DNA of 64,000 bases from Anniella stebbinsi (Eukaryota > Chordata > Lepidosauria > Squamata > Anniellidae), in NCBI GenBank assembly GCA_029215795.1, contig JARDYH010000001.1:401115154-401179153 (forward strand). The letters run 5' to 3'. The notes beneath the pieces were generated by a model that was not told where the DNA came from, made no database searches, and saw nothing but the letters and a program-made list of their open reading frames with translations. Numbering within the stretch: position 1 is the first letter of the stretch; every line of letters begins with the position of its first letter. This document shows positions 31,161-46,632 of this stretch, in pieces. Position numbers and translations under genes: made by a program.

Positions 31161-32224
31161 GGCTTCTCCAGGTGACCACAAAAACATCCATTGGATTCTT
31201 GTGCAGCTGCCCATCCATTTCAAAGGGACTTGCCCATGAGAACCCCCTAGTGGATTGTGCTTCATGGGGAAGCTCCATCTCTCACTCCGCCACCCGTAAT
31301 GGCACCCAATATGGTTGATTGACCTGGCCCAATGGATAAGGCTGCCTCAAGGCTGGGTGAAATTCTGTCCTCTGACATCAAAGAGCAACACATGGTGCAG
31401 GCATCATTGAAAGAGAGGCATCAAGCTGTCCGAACAGCTCAGGAAACACAAGCCCTTAACTTTATGCTTCCCGCAACACTTCACAATTATTTACCGTCGG
31501 CACCGTTGGCCCTGTCTTTCAACACATCTGAAGAGTTTCATGGTCAAGGAAGCAAGCTGAGAAAAGTACCATTACAGGATTCACCCCTGGCATGGGCAGC
31601 CGTGGGAAATCACACCCAGAGGAAACCTCTGGTTCGACAGCTGGCGCTTCCTGCGATGGTTAAAGCCACCACGTCCCTTTGTCAGAAAAGCTTTCAAATG
31701 TTAATCGCCACAAGTATAAACGACAAGCACTTCCCCAGAAGCATTAACAAGGTCTTGTAAATGGGATAATGGCTCCCAGCAGCTCTTATGCAGCCCTGTA
31801 ATTACCACCTTTGAAAAGTCTAGTTTCGTTTCTTAACAGCCGGCAACCTTTCATGTTATTCTATTTTGGCAACTAGGACAATATTCGTCAGAGCACTGGG
31901 ATGAGAAGCCAAATCGCTCTGATCCACATCCCAATCTCTCATCCTAACTGGGATCCTAAAAGCATTCAAATACTCGGGCAGCTGATTTTGGGTGCCCTGA
32001 AAAGGCAACAAATCGTTAGCTAAGTTTTAATTATTCCATTCTTACTACCCCAAATGGGGAGAGACATTTATGGGATTTTCTGTCCTAGGTGCCAAAATAA
32101 CTTGACCAGCCTTTGGGATTAGGCACCATGAGAACAGAGGGGTAGCACACCATTTCCCCCCCCCCCTTTCAGGAGCAACATGCATTAAGCCAGCTCTGAA
32201 AAGCTTTCAAGGTAGCTCAAAAGC
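31161..32224 (-). other. ENTREP2 intron, unassigned
   Basis: The plus-strand open frame at 31332-31760 (142 codons) has no recognisable domain or splice context. A C run is at 32156-32167. Confidence 0.4.
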
Positions 32225-32480
32225 CCAGTAAAAGTGATGTCTATATACATGACATACATAAACACTAAAAATACTGATTAAAAATGCAGATATTGAATAC
32301 TAGTAAAACGTCAGGCAAATAGGATGGGATTGGACTGGCACCTGAAAGACATCAGCAAAGCTAGCAGGACAACATGTCTAGGGAGCCACCATCGAAAAAG
32401 CGCTCTTGCTGGTATCCCCTTGCTGATAACCCCTAGAACCTTGATCTGAAGCACTCCTGTTAGGTGTGGATCCAAGCTGC
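32225..32480 (-). mobile_element. Diverged L2-like 3' fragment
   Basis: GAGCCACCATCGAAAAAGCG with GGTATCCCCTTGCTG corresponds to the inverted 'GAGGGCCACCACAGAGAAAG' region of clearer L2 copies. Weak similarity only. Confidence 0.4.
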
Positions 32481-35060
<2,580 letters not shown>

Positions 35061-35280
35061 CTGCAAAAAGAAATCAAGATGTATCTCAAAATGAGGCGCA
35101 TCTCAAAATAGATGTTGTAGAGCTGGAAAGAGGGCAGGACAGGTCTACCAAAATGTTCAAGGTGCTGCAGCTACTTCCCTCTGAGGAAAGGTTACAACAT
35201 CTGGGGCTGTTTGGCTGTCCTATTTCAGTTCCCAGTTCTAGAACCATAAGAACAACTGTCCATCAATAGTTAGAACCAGG
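35061..35280 (+). mobile_element. CR1 fragment, C-terminal coding part
   Basis: The GAGCTGGAAAGAGGGCAGG to CCCTCTGAGGAAAGGTTACA region encodes LERGQ..STKMFKVLQLLPSEERLQHLGLF-like residues, a diverged CR1 segment cut off at about 35220. Confidence 0.6.
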
Positions 35281-35394
35281 ACAGCAGACCGAACAAGTAG
35301 GCACATGGGTTACCTGCTCACAGTCTTCCGCACTGTGGTGAGATGTACTGCATCTCTATTTAAATTATAACAATTATTTCTAAATGTACACCTA

Positions 35395-35600
35395 TACATG
35401 AATGTTCGAGCAGTACGACCATGGAAGCAACAACCTAAGGAGGTCGTGGGCTCTCCCACACTTGAGGCCTTCAAGAGGCAGCTGGACAACCATCTGTCAG
35501 GGATGCTTTAAGATGGATTCCTGCATTGAGCAGGGCGTTGGACTCGATGGCCTTATAGGCCCCTTCCAATTCCACTATTCTATTATTCTATGATTAACAG
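35395..35600 (+). mobile_element. CR1 3' end
   Basis: GAGGTCGTGGGCTCTCCCAC, CTGGACAACCATCTGTCAGG and GGCGTTGGACTCGATGGCC, ending in TCTATTATTCTATGATT, is a typical CR1 3' terminus. Confidence 0.85.
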
Positions 35601-38101
35601 ATATAAATGTTATGCAAATTCATGTCCTTTTTCGTCCTATTTTGATGATGCGTTTCTTCTTTGGGGAGAATTTGTGAGTGGCTTCCCAATTCCCCATTGG
35701 CTCCTAACATCCACTTCCTGTTCCTAGGGCAGGCCACTCAATTCTTGTTCTCTACTTTCCTTCCCTCTGGTTCTGCTTTATACTGGTCATGGGCAGAATC
35801 CAACACAAGTTCTACTTGGAGTAAACCCATCATGACAAACTTAAGTTCTATTTATTTCAATAGCTCTACTCTAAGTGGGATTTAGGTTGACTCTTGCCCT
35901 ATGTGTCCAGACAGACCGTTTGCCTGGTTGCAATCTCAGCTGCCTCCATCCTAGACTCTTGTTGCCTCTAGTGCTTGTCACCCTGTTTATCTGGTTGCCG
36001 TACAATTTTGGTCCCTATCTGGCTGGGACTAGCATTTCAATTCCCTGGTCCTCTGCAATGCTGACTCTTGCCCAATACTGCTGATGTCCTTATCTCAATA
36101 CTCCACAGTATTAGCACAGAGCTCTTAAATTATCCCAAGGCAAAAGCACCGGATGGCTTTCATTTTTTTTAAAAAAAGGGGGTCAGATGAGGTTATTCTT
36201 ACCTTCCTTTTGCAAGAAAAATTGTGTGTGGCTGTTATAAAGGATTTCAAAAGATTGAGCAGAGGAACTTTCATCCTTCACCCTAAGATTGCATTCCTAT
36301 TTCTAGTGCTGTGAAATTAAATCCCCATCAAAGTATTAGAAGAATTATAAATCTGCCACAGTTTTGGTGAACCCTCTGGATCCCATCACTTCTATAAGGG
36401 GACCTGGAAGCTCCATTTTTATGGGAATTATTAGGCAATGGAATAGTGTTGACTGTTGAGCCTCAGCAATGGAATTCTGGTTCACGTAGGTGTTGGTAAC
36501 TCAACCAACTTCTTGACAGCCCCCCTGGCAGGGCTCCTAACACAGGCCTGCAGCAGATTTTAACCTGGGAGGTATCTGGGTTGCCCTTAAAGGTACAGCG
36601 CACAGTTCATTCAGTATGCCTGAATGCAACAAAAAAATCATGGACTTACAGAAACCTTGTGTACATCTGACAGAGGGCTGTGTAGTCCCCTAAGATGACC
36701 CACAACAACCAAGCTCAGAGAAACACCCAAACCTAAAGCAAGCAAAGGCATAGAGGGATTCTTTTTATACATCCTATGTAAGCCCTGTCCCAGACCAGTT
36801 TAACTGGTCATAACTCTGCCCATCGCCCTGTCTACATCCCTTACATTCTACATTCTCGTGTGACACCCTTCTCAAGAGCTCTGTCTTTCAATATAAGATA
36901 TGCAGTCTTAAGCAAGGTGAGTCACGCACCCAAGGAGAGGATCCGAAATCGGGTGGCCATTTATGAATCATCAAAAGAGTGGACATGTGCCACCAGAAAA
37001 GAGGAGAAAGAGGATGCTGATTTGCATAAAATTTCCATATGCTGATTTGTATGTAGAGATGCAAATTTAGAAATAATTAGTATAATTTAAATACAAGTAC
37101 AGTACATCTTACTATAGCTTGGAAGACCCTTCCTGGGTGAGCTTTCCTGCTCATTCTGCTTTCCCAAAGCTGCTTAATTTCAGCAAGAGGATGTATCATG
37201 GGGGACCCCAAAGGGCGTCATGGATTTAGCTCTTTCGGAAAAAGTCATTTAAGTTTCCAGCCATGGCGACATCCCATTGTGACGAATTACAGAAGGTAAC
37301 TGTGTGCTGCATGGACCAGGCCTTCCTTTTGCCTGTTCCAAACTAAGGGGATCATCAGATGGGGGAAATTGCATTTTCGTACCGTCGCTCTTGCTTCCTG
37401 CTGCTCTTGCGCTATACCGAAGGGAAAAATCACACAGGACAGAAAGGGGAAGCGACTAGCGACCACGTAGCCCATTCAGTGTAGTGGGACAGTGCCCTCT
37501 AGTGGGCATTTTATAGCGAAACTTCTCTGCCCATGGCAGGAAATGGCGACCAATTTCGTTACAACTCCGAAGAGTCGCATTTTGTTTGGACTGTTTTACT
37601 ATGAAGGAAATGGCAGAAGGAGCGGGAAACCAGTGAGAGGCGTGCAGGAGGTGGAGGGCATCATGAGAGGGACCTGCAAAAATTTGCGACTGTCCAGTAA
37701 TGAGAGTGCTCTAAAACACTCGTCTGATGATGCTCCGAATCCCCCTCTTTGCATTCCAGTATGCAAAGACGGTAGCATCAATATAAAGCCGCATTTGCTT
37801 AGCTGAACTCTTTACTTATTAACGGAGATCGTACGTGAATCCCACCACTGTAAGCGGCAGCTAACGTAGCCGAGAAGCTGCTGTTTCTCACACACACTTA
37901 GAAGAAGCCAACTTGCATCCGGACTCAATGCACGAAGACACAAGTTCACTGCTGTTCTATAAACGATGAATTACACGCCTTTCGAAAAGCCATAACCCCC
38001 CGTAAAAAGGTCACTAAACGCCTTGACAGTTCCAGTGGATTTATACTGCCTTGGAAAGGGTTTGAATGGAAGATGGGCTCAATCTTGCCAATGAAGAGCT
38101 A

Positions 38102-38103
<2 letters not shown>
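35601..38103 (-). other. ENTREP2 intron, mostly unassigned
   Basis: Bases 37030-37115 carry the GATGCAAATTTAGAAATAAT repeat shared with 23565, 49885 and 52735. There are A/T and G tracts near 36166-36182. No exon recognised. Confidence 0.45.

Positions 38104-38140
<37 letters not shown>
38104..38140. repeat. (AT)n microsatellite
   Basis: About 18 AT units. Confidence 0.95.
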
Positions 38141-38141
<1 letters not shown>

Positions 38142-38465
38142 CTTGACCCTTGGTCATGTTGGCAGAGACTGATGTACAGAATATCTGGAGAATACCAGAT
38201 TGGGGAAGGCTAATATAGGGGTCGGTCAAAGGAGGGAAATCCCCCATAACAGACCCATAAGGACTGAGTGTACTCAGTGGCCACTGAATGCTTCCTGACC
38301 CAGAAACAGAAAACTGGGGTGGAGGAAGGGGGGGTGAAATGGAGTAGCTGGAATCATGACCAGCAGCACTCCAGGCTACAACATTATGTTGGCGGTCTTG
38401 ACCTGGAGAGCTCTATTAATGAGCGGTGGTCCTCTCCAGCAGAAGAGCTGGTAATGAACAGCCAG

Positions 38466-38600
38466 TGTGCTACGATGGTGTAGTGGTTAGAGTGCTGGAC
38501 TGGAACTCAGGAGATCCGGGTTCTAGTCCCCACTCGGCCATGGAGTTCACTGGGTCATTCACTGACTCTCAGCGTAAATGATAAAGAAATAAAGGGGTGT
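38466..38600 (+). mobile_element. Sauria-type SINE, 3'-truncated
   Basis: GATGGTGTAGTGGTTAGAGT, the B-box-like GGGTTCTAGTCC and GGCCATGGAGTTCACTGGGT, then AAATAAAG. The body is shortened. Confidence 0.75.
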
Positions 38601-39029
38601 GGTGAAATCATACATTCAAAGCCAGATAACGGAGAGAGGCAGTTCCAGGAAATATAACCTAATGAGACCTGCAGTGAAATATGATTAAGGCCGACAAATT
38701 AAATGATACAGTATCCGCATGCCATCGTTAATGTCTGACGCTTGCTGGTGGATACTATTTACGAGGGGCAATATGTCAGGCTGCTTGAAGTCAGAGGGAG
38801 GATCCAGAAGTCAGCAGACAGGTCTCGGACTGAAGTGGGGGAGAAGGTAGCCATGGCTCCTACCACCCAACTCCCCTGTGGTGCTTTCAACACTCCCTCA
38901 CCTGGTCTCTAGGAGTCTTGCAGGACAGCAGAGGCAGGGGAAAATGCAACAAATCCATGGAGGGGAAAGGAGGAAGGTTCTAGGTCTGGAAAGACCACAG
39001 TGTAGGCCCCAGGTGAGGCCATCCCAACA

Positions 39030-39165
39030 ACCATGGGGTCACGGAAAAGGCCTTCTCTTTAGTAGCCACCTGCCTCATTTTATTAGGCAGCGAAGGGCCT
39101 CCAAAGATCATCTTACGGTCTGGGCTGGTACAGATGGGTGGAAACTACGCTTCAGGTACCAGAAA
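39030..39165 (-). mobile_element. L2-like fragment
   Basis: AAGGCCTTCTCTTTAGTAGC with GCAGCGAAGGGCCTCCAAAG and ATCTTACGGTCTGGGC resembles the 5761-6392 L2 copy. Confidence 0.55.
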
Positions 39166-39469
39166 CAGCAATGAAAGGTCAACACTCTTGTTTTTCCTCA
39201 GGAGGTGGCAAAAAACAACAAGAACCAACTATAAAGGGAAGGAGGGGAAAGAAAACGCACGCAAGTTAATGAACTGAATAAAAGTACAACGAACAAGTAC
39301 TGAAACAAACACGGTTTAAATGAGTGACCCACAAAAGGAAAGGAAAGGAAGGCAGTGTCGAAATGAGAAAAAAGAGACTCCTCACACAGCATGACTATAA
39401 TGTTAAGTTGACCTGACGAGAAGAAGAAAAAAAGGAGAAACATTTTTAGGATGTTTAGAATATTTTCCG

Positions 39470-39770
39470 ACAGATAAGAGATGCATGTAGAACAAGATAA
39501 GCAAACGGCATGAAGAAAAGCTGAAGAAACTGGTCTTTTAAGCTTAGAAAAAAGATAACTAAACGGGAATGTGAGTTTACAAAATTCTGCGTGGTGTGGA
39601 GAAAGTGGAGGGAGAACAGCTTTCTCCCCATCCAAATTTATTAGATTTTGAGTTCACCCAATGAAATGGACTACCAATCAATTCAGGATGGACAAAAGGG
39701 AATATTTCTTCACACAGTGCACCATGAATTACTTGGACGTTGTCACTAGCTTAGATGGTGCCACATGCCA
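39470..39770 (+). mobile_element. CR1 fragments, diverged
   Basis: AACTGGTCTTTTAAGCTTAG, AATTCTGCGTGGTGTGGAGA and AAGGGAATATTTCTTCACAC follow the CR1 order FSLEKR, then the 'K(I/L)MHGVE' and 'KEFFTQ' regions of the subfamily at 18141-19025. Confidence 0.6.
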
Positions 39771-40122
39771 TGCACGCAGACGGCACTAAACTTACCAATA
39801 AATGAATAGTGTTTACACATCATTTTATATTGCGCCTCGCCAGTGTGCCTCGCCAGGAATACATTGGAAGACAGGTGAGCATTTTAAGTGGAGGAACAGA
39901 AGACATGATTTCGATAAAATGCTGATAACTCCTCCCACACCGGCGGCTTTTGTGCCAGTTTTATGGAACCAGGATTTGGGGATTGGAGGGCTGGATCTAT
40001 GTGTGTGGATTTAGGGCATAGAACTTTGAGAAGGAATATCGAGCACACATTCAGAGAAAGGGCCCACCTGTGAAAGGGAAAACACAAGGAAGACTTTAAC
40101 TTTCTGGGGAAGACACTGTTGC

Positions 40123-40126
<4 letters not shown>

Positions 40127-40156
<30 letters not shown>
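40127..40156. repeat. (GT)n microsatellite
   Basis: About 14 GT units, with a C run just downstream at 40164-40174. Confidence 0.95.
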
Positions 40157-40594
40157 TCCTTCCCCCCCCCCCCATCCTGCTTCTCTTATGAAAAATGCTT
40201 TTAACTTGAATAAAAAGGACCCTGGGGTTAAATTCCTCTGAATATTCATGGCTGAACACCTTGATGGTTGATGCTATTGTCACACTCAACGAAGCAGACT
40301 GGTTCTCATCGCCCAGGGATCAGCGCCAGCGACTCTCCCTTCCATTACAGCAAGGTGAAAAAACATGCCTTTGCGATCTGGACCTCGACTTATAGAGCAT
40401 CTTGTGGCTCATCGTGAATTTGCAGGAGAAAGAAATGAGAAACGAAACAAGTTCTGTAGAGCTACAAAGAGTTATTTTAGACCAATGTCACCCCTTGAAG
40501 TACATTCATTTGCTCTTGTTCCAAGAAGGTTTATAGGTTTGGGGCTGATTTATCGGATCCTTTGCGTGGGATGAGTGATGCGTTGACCCATTGA

Positions 40595-40795
40595 TGGGTC
40601 CTGATGGCTATGTGCTACCTCCAGTGTTAGAGGCAGTGAACCTATATACACCAGTTGCTGGGGATCATGGGTGGGAGGGTGCTGTTGCACTCATGTCCTG
40701 CTTGTGGGTCCCTGGTCAACTGCTGGTTGGCCACTGTGGACCCTCGGTCTGATTCAGCATGGCTCTTCTTATGCTCTTATGTTCTTAACAGAAGG
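40595..40795 (+). mobile_element. CR1 3' tail, second subfamily
   Basis: GTCCTGATGGCTATGTGCTA, CCAGTTGCTGGGGATCATGG and TCGGTCTGATTCAGCATGGC, ending at TTATGTTCTTA. The same tail occurs at 18616, 24670 and 46400. Confidence 0.75.
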
Positions 40796-41789
40796 CAAAG
40801 TGGCCATCTAATTGCTTCATTGCTGGTTCTGAACACTGGCACGGCAACCCATAACTGTATTATGGATTCCTTTAGACCAAGGATTGCAACCCAGTTTAGC
40901 CCGAGGAACGAATTCCATTTCTGAGAAGCTCCAGGTGGCTGCATTCCACTGGTAGGTGGAGCCAAAGGCAAAGGGGTGGGGCACAAAATAAAAAAAAATG
41001 CCTACCTCCTTTAGCTTAAAGCTGTTTCTGCCAGTAAATAAGACGAAGGACAGGCATTTCAGCCTTTCAGAATGGAGGAAAAACTGCAGGAAAGCATCAA
41101 ACCATTTAAGGGGGTGGGCCAATGGAAGTGGGTGCGGTCATCTGGGAAACCCCAAGGAGACCAGATTGAGACCTCCCCAGGCCTGAATTTTGCCACCCCT
41201 GCTTCATAGGAACATCGGACATCTTCTGTCCATTTGGTTCCTTTTAGGGATGCCTCATGGAACCAAATGGTTGTTTGATTCCTCATAATAAATGGAGTTG
41301 GGCAAAGCAAGGCCATGGTTGAGGCCCGGCATGACCGAGCTCTGAGCAAAACTGGTTTGGCCCATCCCTTGGGTGTCTGCAGCAACCTACACAACAGCCT
41401 CCCTTTGCAGGACACAGGAAGTGGCAGAGAAGATGCAGAGAGTGCCCGTTTCCCCCCTTCCCCATGGATGGAACATGGACTCCATGTTCTAGCCTCCTCT
41501 CTAGAAAATGTCACTATTAGCTTATCACTTTGGTGGCCCGCAAAGTTTGTGCACACCCACATGGAGCGCGTGCGAAGGGCCAGGCTCTATCTGGAGGAGT
41601 ATGGAGTTCTTTTAAGCACAACCTTTTCGGCCAAGAGGGACGCATCTGATATCAGCTGGGGGCAGATATGTGCATGTGTGTGCATACACACGCACACACA
41701 CGCACTAGTTCCTGCACATCACCTCTCCCTGCCTGCTGAAATCTAGGGATTGCTGGGTGTGCCCAGGGAGCAGCCAAGGGCCGCATGTG
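40796..41789 (-). other. ENTREP2 intron, unassigned
   Basis: A (CA)n-like run lies at 41683-41702. Open frames on both strands near 41059-41746 are not recognisable. Confidence 0.4.
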
Positions 41790-42206
41790 TAGGGTGACCA
41801 ACTGTAAGGATTTCCCCGGATTTGTCCTGGTTTTTGTTCCATCCTGGGTGTCAGGGGGGATTTTCTGTCATTTTCTACAATGTCCTGGAAAGACACACTT
41901 TCCCCTTGAAGGCTGCCATTAGCATGGTGGGAGGGAATGATGTGCTTTCTGGAGGTGGGTCATTTCCCTCCCGCTGCTCCAATCAGGGCCTTAAAGGGGA
42001 AAGTGTGTCTTTCCTGGACATTATAGAAAAGGCCCCAATTGGAGCAGTGGGGGGCAGGAATGACACACTTTCCTCTCCTCCACTCCAGGGCCTTTAAGGT
42101 GGCAAGGGGGGGGATGATGCACTTCCCAGAGGCCCTGGAAAGCCGCTTTCCCACCCCACCCCCACAGGGTGTCCTCTTTTTTGGTTTGCCAAATATGGTC
42201 ACCCTA
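41790..42206. mobile_element. Non-autonomous hAT-like element with TSD
   Basis: Terminal inverted repeats TAGGGTGACCA and TGGTCACCCTA. Flanking octamers CGCATGTG (41782-41789) and CGTATGTG (42207-42214) differ at one base and fit the 8-bp duplication of hAT elements. The interior holds repeated CTTTCCCC/GGGGAAAG words in both orientations. No coding capacity. Confidence 0.8.
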
Positions 42207-43625
42207 CGTATGTGGTCGCACACCCGTGCTTTACAGGCATGTTTAGCGTACGATACAAACGGATGCAGAGCAAGTCCTAGAAAATACAAATACAAACGTA
42301 GCAACTGTATGTGATGCATCACTCGGTCTATTTGCTACTCTCACTCTCCCCTTCAATCACTGAGGTGAACCTCAAACATCATATCACTGAGAACAAAAGT
42401 CTCTGAAAGGGGCTGCAAATAAAGAAATGCCAATCCATTTCTGTTCCTTCCTTCCCTCCTCCCCAACGGCGCTGTTGTCGTCTGGCATACACCATCCAGG
42501 CTATATGGGTGTGGAGTATTCATTTGCACAGCGCTGGGTCTTTGGGAAAGACAGCGTTTTGGTTGCACCCTGCTGATTGAAGGAGATTTCCATATTAATG
42601 GTGGGCATTAGCACACTAGGTTCCCAGCCTGAGGGAAGCAAGCTCATTTTGTTTCAGGCTGCTGGGGGGGCGGGGCTGATACAGGAGGAAAGACTGGTTT
42701 AAAGGGCAAATAACATGCCTACTGGGCAGAATTTAGGGAAACCAGGCCCCCAGGGTGTGCTCCATACGGCTTGCCTTTATATGACGCCATTTAGATATAC
42801 ACAAAGGTGATGCAGATTGAGAAGTGGTGAGAATGTCTGAATTGGACGCAAGAAGCCGCCCCACATGGAGCTGAGGCTGTTTGCAAGCCCTGGAACCAAC
42901 ATCCTCCCTGCTGCCGGAGGGCTGCAATCGGTAAAATGATTAATTTAAAATAAATTCAAAATAAATCACCAGCTTGCTGCTGAAATTTGGTGGCGCACTG
43001 CACCATAGTGCTAAAAGGGTTCAATTTAGCGTGCTTGCAAGCTTCGTTTCAGCCTTTTAGCGCCCTGTGCCGTCTACAGAATGCTGAAACGGACAGACAT
43101 AGCCTGCAAACAAGCTAATTGTGACCGATTGTATTTGTTATTTTTTAATTTGCTTTGCAGAATAATTTATAAAAGCAATTTGGGAGCCAGCAGAGTCCCC
43201 CTGCAGCCTTCGGACCATGCCTGGATCTAGTCCATTACTAGAATCTGATTATAATGGGACCTTCTTCATGCAAAACAGGGGCTTGACTGCTGAGCTTTGA
43301 CCCTTCCCCAGCCTGGCAGCATAGCCCAACTTGCCAGTTGGAGCTCAGAATTTTGAAACATGAGCAGAAAGGTCATTGGACTTGTTTTGGCCCTCCCCAG
43401 CATTCACAGAGTCATTTCCTGACTGCCGTTCTTTGGAGGATGGCGTATTCCAGGGCAGGGTTTCCCTTCCTGACAAAAGGCCTCAGGTTTCCCCAACGCA
43501 CCTGCCCCTCACTCTCAGTTTCTTGACGGTTGCACCCAGTGGAGGGGGTGGCTCCGATGTCAGTGGGGTTGTGAATCTGTCCCGGGTTTCAGTCAGAACC
43601 AATCAGAAATCTAAAGAAGCTCTTC
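42207..43625 (-). other. ENTREP2 intron, unassigned
   Basis: No exon or clear repeat recognised. Confidence 0.4.
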
Positions 43626-43833
43626 ATGGGGAGGGACCATAGCTCCGTGTGACAGAGCACATAGTTTGCATGCTGAAGGTCTCACGTTCGATCCCTGGCT
43701 TCTCCAGGTATGATGAGGAAAGGAATCCTGCCTGAAACCCTGGACAGCTGCTACCAGTCAGTGTTGACAATACTGGGTAGGGTGGACCAACGGTCTGGCT
43801 AAGTATAAGGTAGCTTCCTATGTTCCTATGGCT
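43626..43833 (+). mobile_element. tRNA-derived SINE, second family
   Basis: The B-box-like ACGTTCGATCCCTGGC, body GGAATCCTGCCTGAAACCCT and tail AGTATAAGGTAGCTTCCTAT are all present. This is the most complete copy of the family in the window. Confidence 0.85.
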
Positions 43834-43898
43834 GCAACCCTTCTTGCACTGGCAAATGGTTCCTAAGGAGGAGGCAGACAGGAACACCCACTCACAGC

Positions 43899-44580
43899 TA
43901 GGGTGGCCACCCACACACCTCTGAAAAAGGAGGACATGCATCGCCCCTAAAGGGGGGAACTATAGGACACCAATTTATATAAAATTTACATATGCGAATT
44001 GGTAGTTATTTATTAAAATATTTCTAGGCCACCTTTCAGGACAGAAGGCCTCCCAAGGAGATTAACAACTTCAACATTCATATAACAGAATCCCAATACG
44101 ATAATAAGACAGCAAATATCAATAAAACATCAGCAATGTGATGTTATTAAAAGCCTACAACGTAATTGCCACTACACAGCAGAACAGTCGAATAAAACAT
44201 TATCAGGGAAAGGCAGAGAAGTAAGTCTTTGGTATTGATCCTAGAATCATAGAATAGTAGAGTTGGAAGGGGCCTATAAGGCCATTGAGTTCAACCCTCT
44301 GCTCGGTGCAGGAACTTTAGAAAGAATGACTATAGCCTGAATCGAAATGCATCATGGACTGTGCACAGGTGACCTAGGTGCCTGCCAGTTCAGTCTCCTG
44401 TTCAAGTACTAAGTAATGATGGACAACTTCAAGGCTTCTGCTCTGTTGCTTCTTGTGGTTCTTCTTTATCTTCTAAACTAGACCTGGACTGGATGGCCCT
44501 TCAGTTGAAGGATGCTTTCAAATAGACAACTGACTGCAGCCCTTGAAATAGAGCTCTGTCCTCTGTAAAGTAGGATAGCT
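43899..44580. mobile_element. Composite: TAGGGTGGCCA element with L2 and CR1 insertions
   Basis: The TAGGGTGGCCAC terminus is at 43899. An inverted L2-like end (TATTTATTAAAATATTTCTAGG) lies at 44005-44240 and an inverted CR1 3' end (ATCATAGAATAGTAGAGTTG) at 44243-44320. The original repeat then resumes (AGAATGACTATAGCCTGAAT...) to about 44580. The outer parts match 49816-50194. Confidence 0.6.
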
Positions 44581-44755
44581 GGGACAGAATCCAATGAGGT
44601 GTTTACACCCTCACTGATTATTTAACACCCAGCTGATGCAACATTGATTAAGCACATCTGAGGCAACCCAAAACAAGTGGAGGCAGGTGGGCGGAGATCA
44701 CATAAGGGAGTTCTGCTGACCTGCCCCCTTTAAAAAATGTGTGTTTCTGCTCATT

Positions 44756-44842
44756 TCAGGGCTTCCTCTAGGAAGTGCTAAATCTCCATTGTGATTCTGC
44801 TTGTTTCGGAGCTTCCTTTAGGAAGTGCTAAATCTCCCTTGC
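44756..44842. repeat. Tandem duplication, ~53-bp unit
   Basis: The block ending GCTTCCTCTAGGAAGTGCTA with AATCTCC is repeated directly with a few changes. Confidence 0.75.
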
Positions 44843-45057
44843 GTAAGCAGTGGGCCCCACTTGCGCAATGGAATCGGTGGGTCCCTCCACTTGCAGAAGG
44901 GAATTGCTGGGGCGGAAGCAAATTCATGGGCCTGTACGCACACACTAGATTCTGCCCACGGCCATCCTACTGCATCCCTCTTTGCACTGGTGAATGGTTC
45001 CTAAGAAGGTAGACAGGCTCACTTAGACTCATCTGAGACATTACTGCAAAGATTATG

Positions 45058-45300
45058 AGAACCAGTGTGGTGCAGTGGTTAGAGAGTTGGACTGGGATTC
45101 TGGAGATCAGGGTTCTATTCCCCACTTGGCCACGAAGCTCAGTGAATGGCTTTGGGCCTGCCACTGACTCTCAACCTCACAAGGCTGTGGCGAGGTTAAA
45201 AATGAAGAGCTGGAAGACCATCTTGGGTTCCTTTCAAGAGGGAAAAAAATGGTGGGGTATACATGTAACAACAAATAAAGCCCAAGCCAATGAAAAGAGA
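45058..45300 (+). mobile_element. Sauria-type SINE
   Basis: The head is GTGGTGCAGTGGTTAGAGAG, with B-box-like GGGTTCTATTCC. The body is AACCTCACAAGGCTGTGGCG and the tail GGTGGGGTATACATGTAACA, ending AAATAAAG. Confidence 0.83.
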
Positions 45301-45388
45301 AGCTAGACCTGGCCTTTGGTAAGCCCCATCGATATTGCACAGACACAGCGAGGCAAAAGAAGACGATACGTCATTATGCATTCTCTCA

Positions 45389-46148
<760 letters not shown>

Positions 46149-46632
46149 AGAGGTGTAGAAAATTATGCATAGTGTGGAGGATGTGGATAGGGAGACATTT
46201 TTCTCCCTCTCTCATAATACCAGAACCCACTGGGGTCATCTCACAAAGCTGGTTGGTGGGAGATTCAGGACAGATAAAAGGAAGGACTTCTTCACACGGC
46301 CCACAGTCAAAGTATGAAATTCACTACCACAAGATGTAGTGATGGCCACCGATTTGGATGGCTTTAAAAAGGGACTGAACAAATTCATGGAGGAGAAGGC
46401 TATACATGGCTACTAGCCCTGATGGCTATGTGCTTTCTCCAGTATCAGAGGTAGTAAGCCTGTATACACTAGTTGCTGGGGAGCATGGGTGGGAGGGTGT
46501 GGTTGCACCTGTATCCCGCTTGCGAGTCCCTGGTCAACAGCTGGTTGGCCACTGTGTGAACAGAGTGCTGGATTTGATGGACCCTGGGTCTGATCCAGCA
46601 TCAGGGCTCTTTTTATGTTCGTATGTTCTAAT
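46149..46632 (+). mobile_element. CR1 3' part, second subfamily
   Basis: AAAATTATGCATAGTGTGGA, GATGGCCACCGATTTGGATG, CTAGTTGCTGGGGAGCATGG and GACCCTGGGTCTGATCCAGC, ending near TTATGTTCGTATGTTC. Same order as 18616-19025, and longer. Confidence 0.8.

Noticed and set aside
31332..31760. Plus-strand 142-codon open frame
   Set aside because: No family resemblance, no splice context and antisense within an ENTREP2 intron; likely chance.
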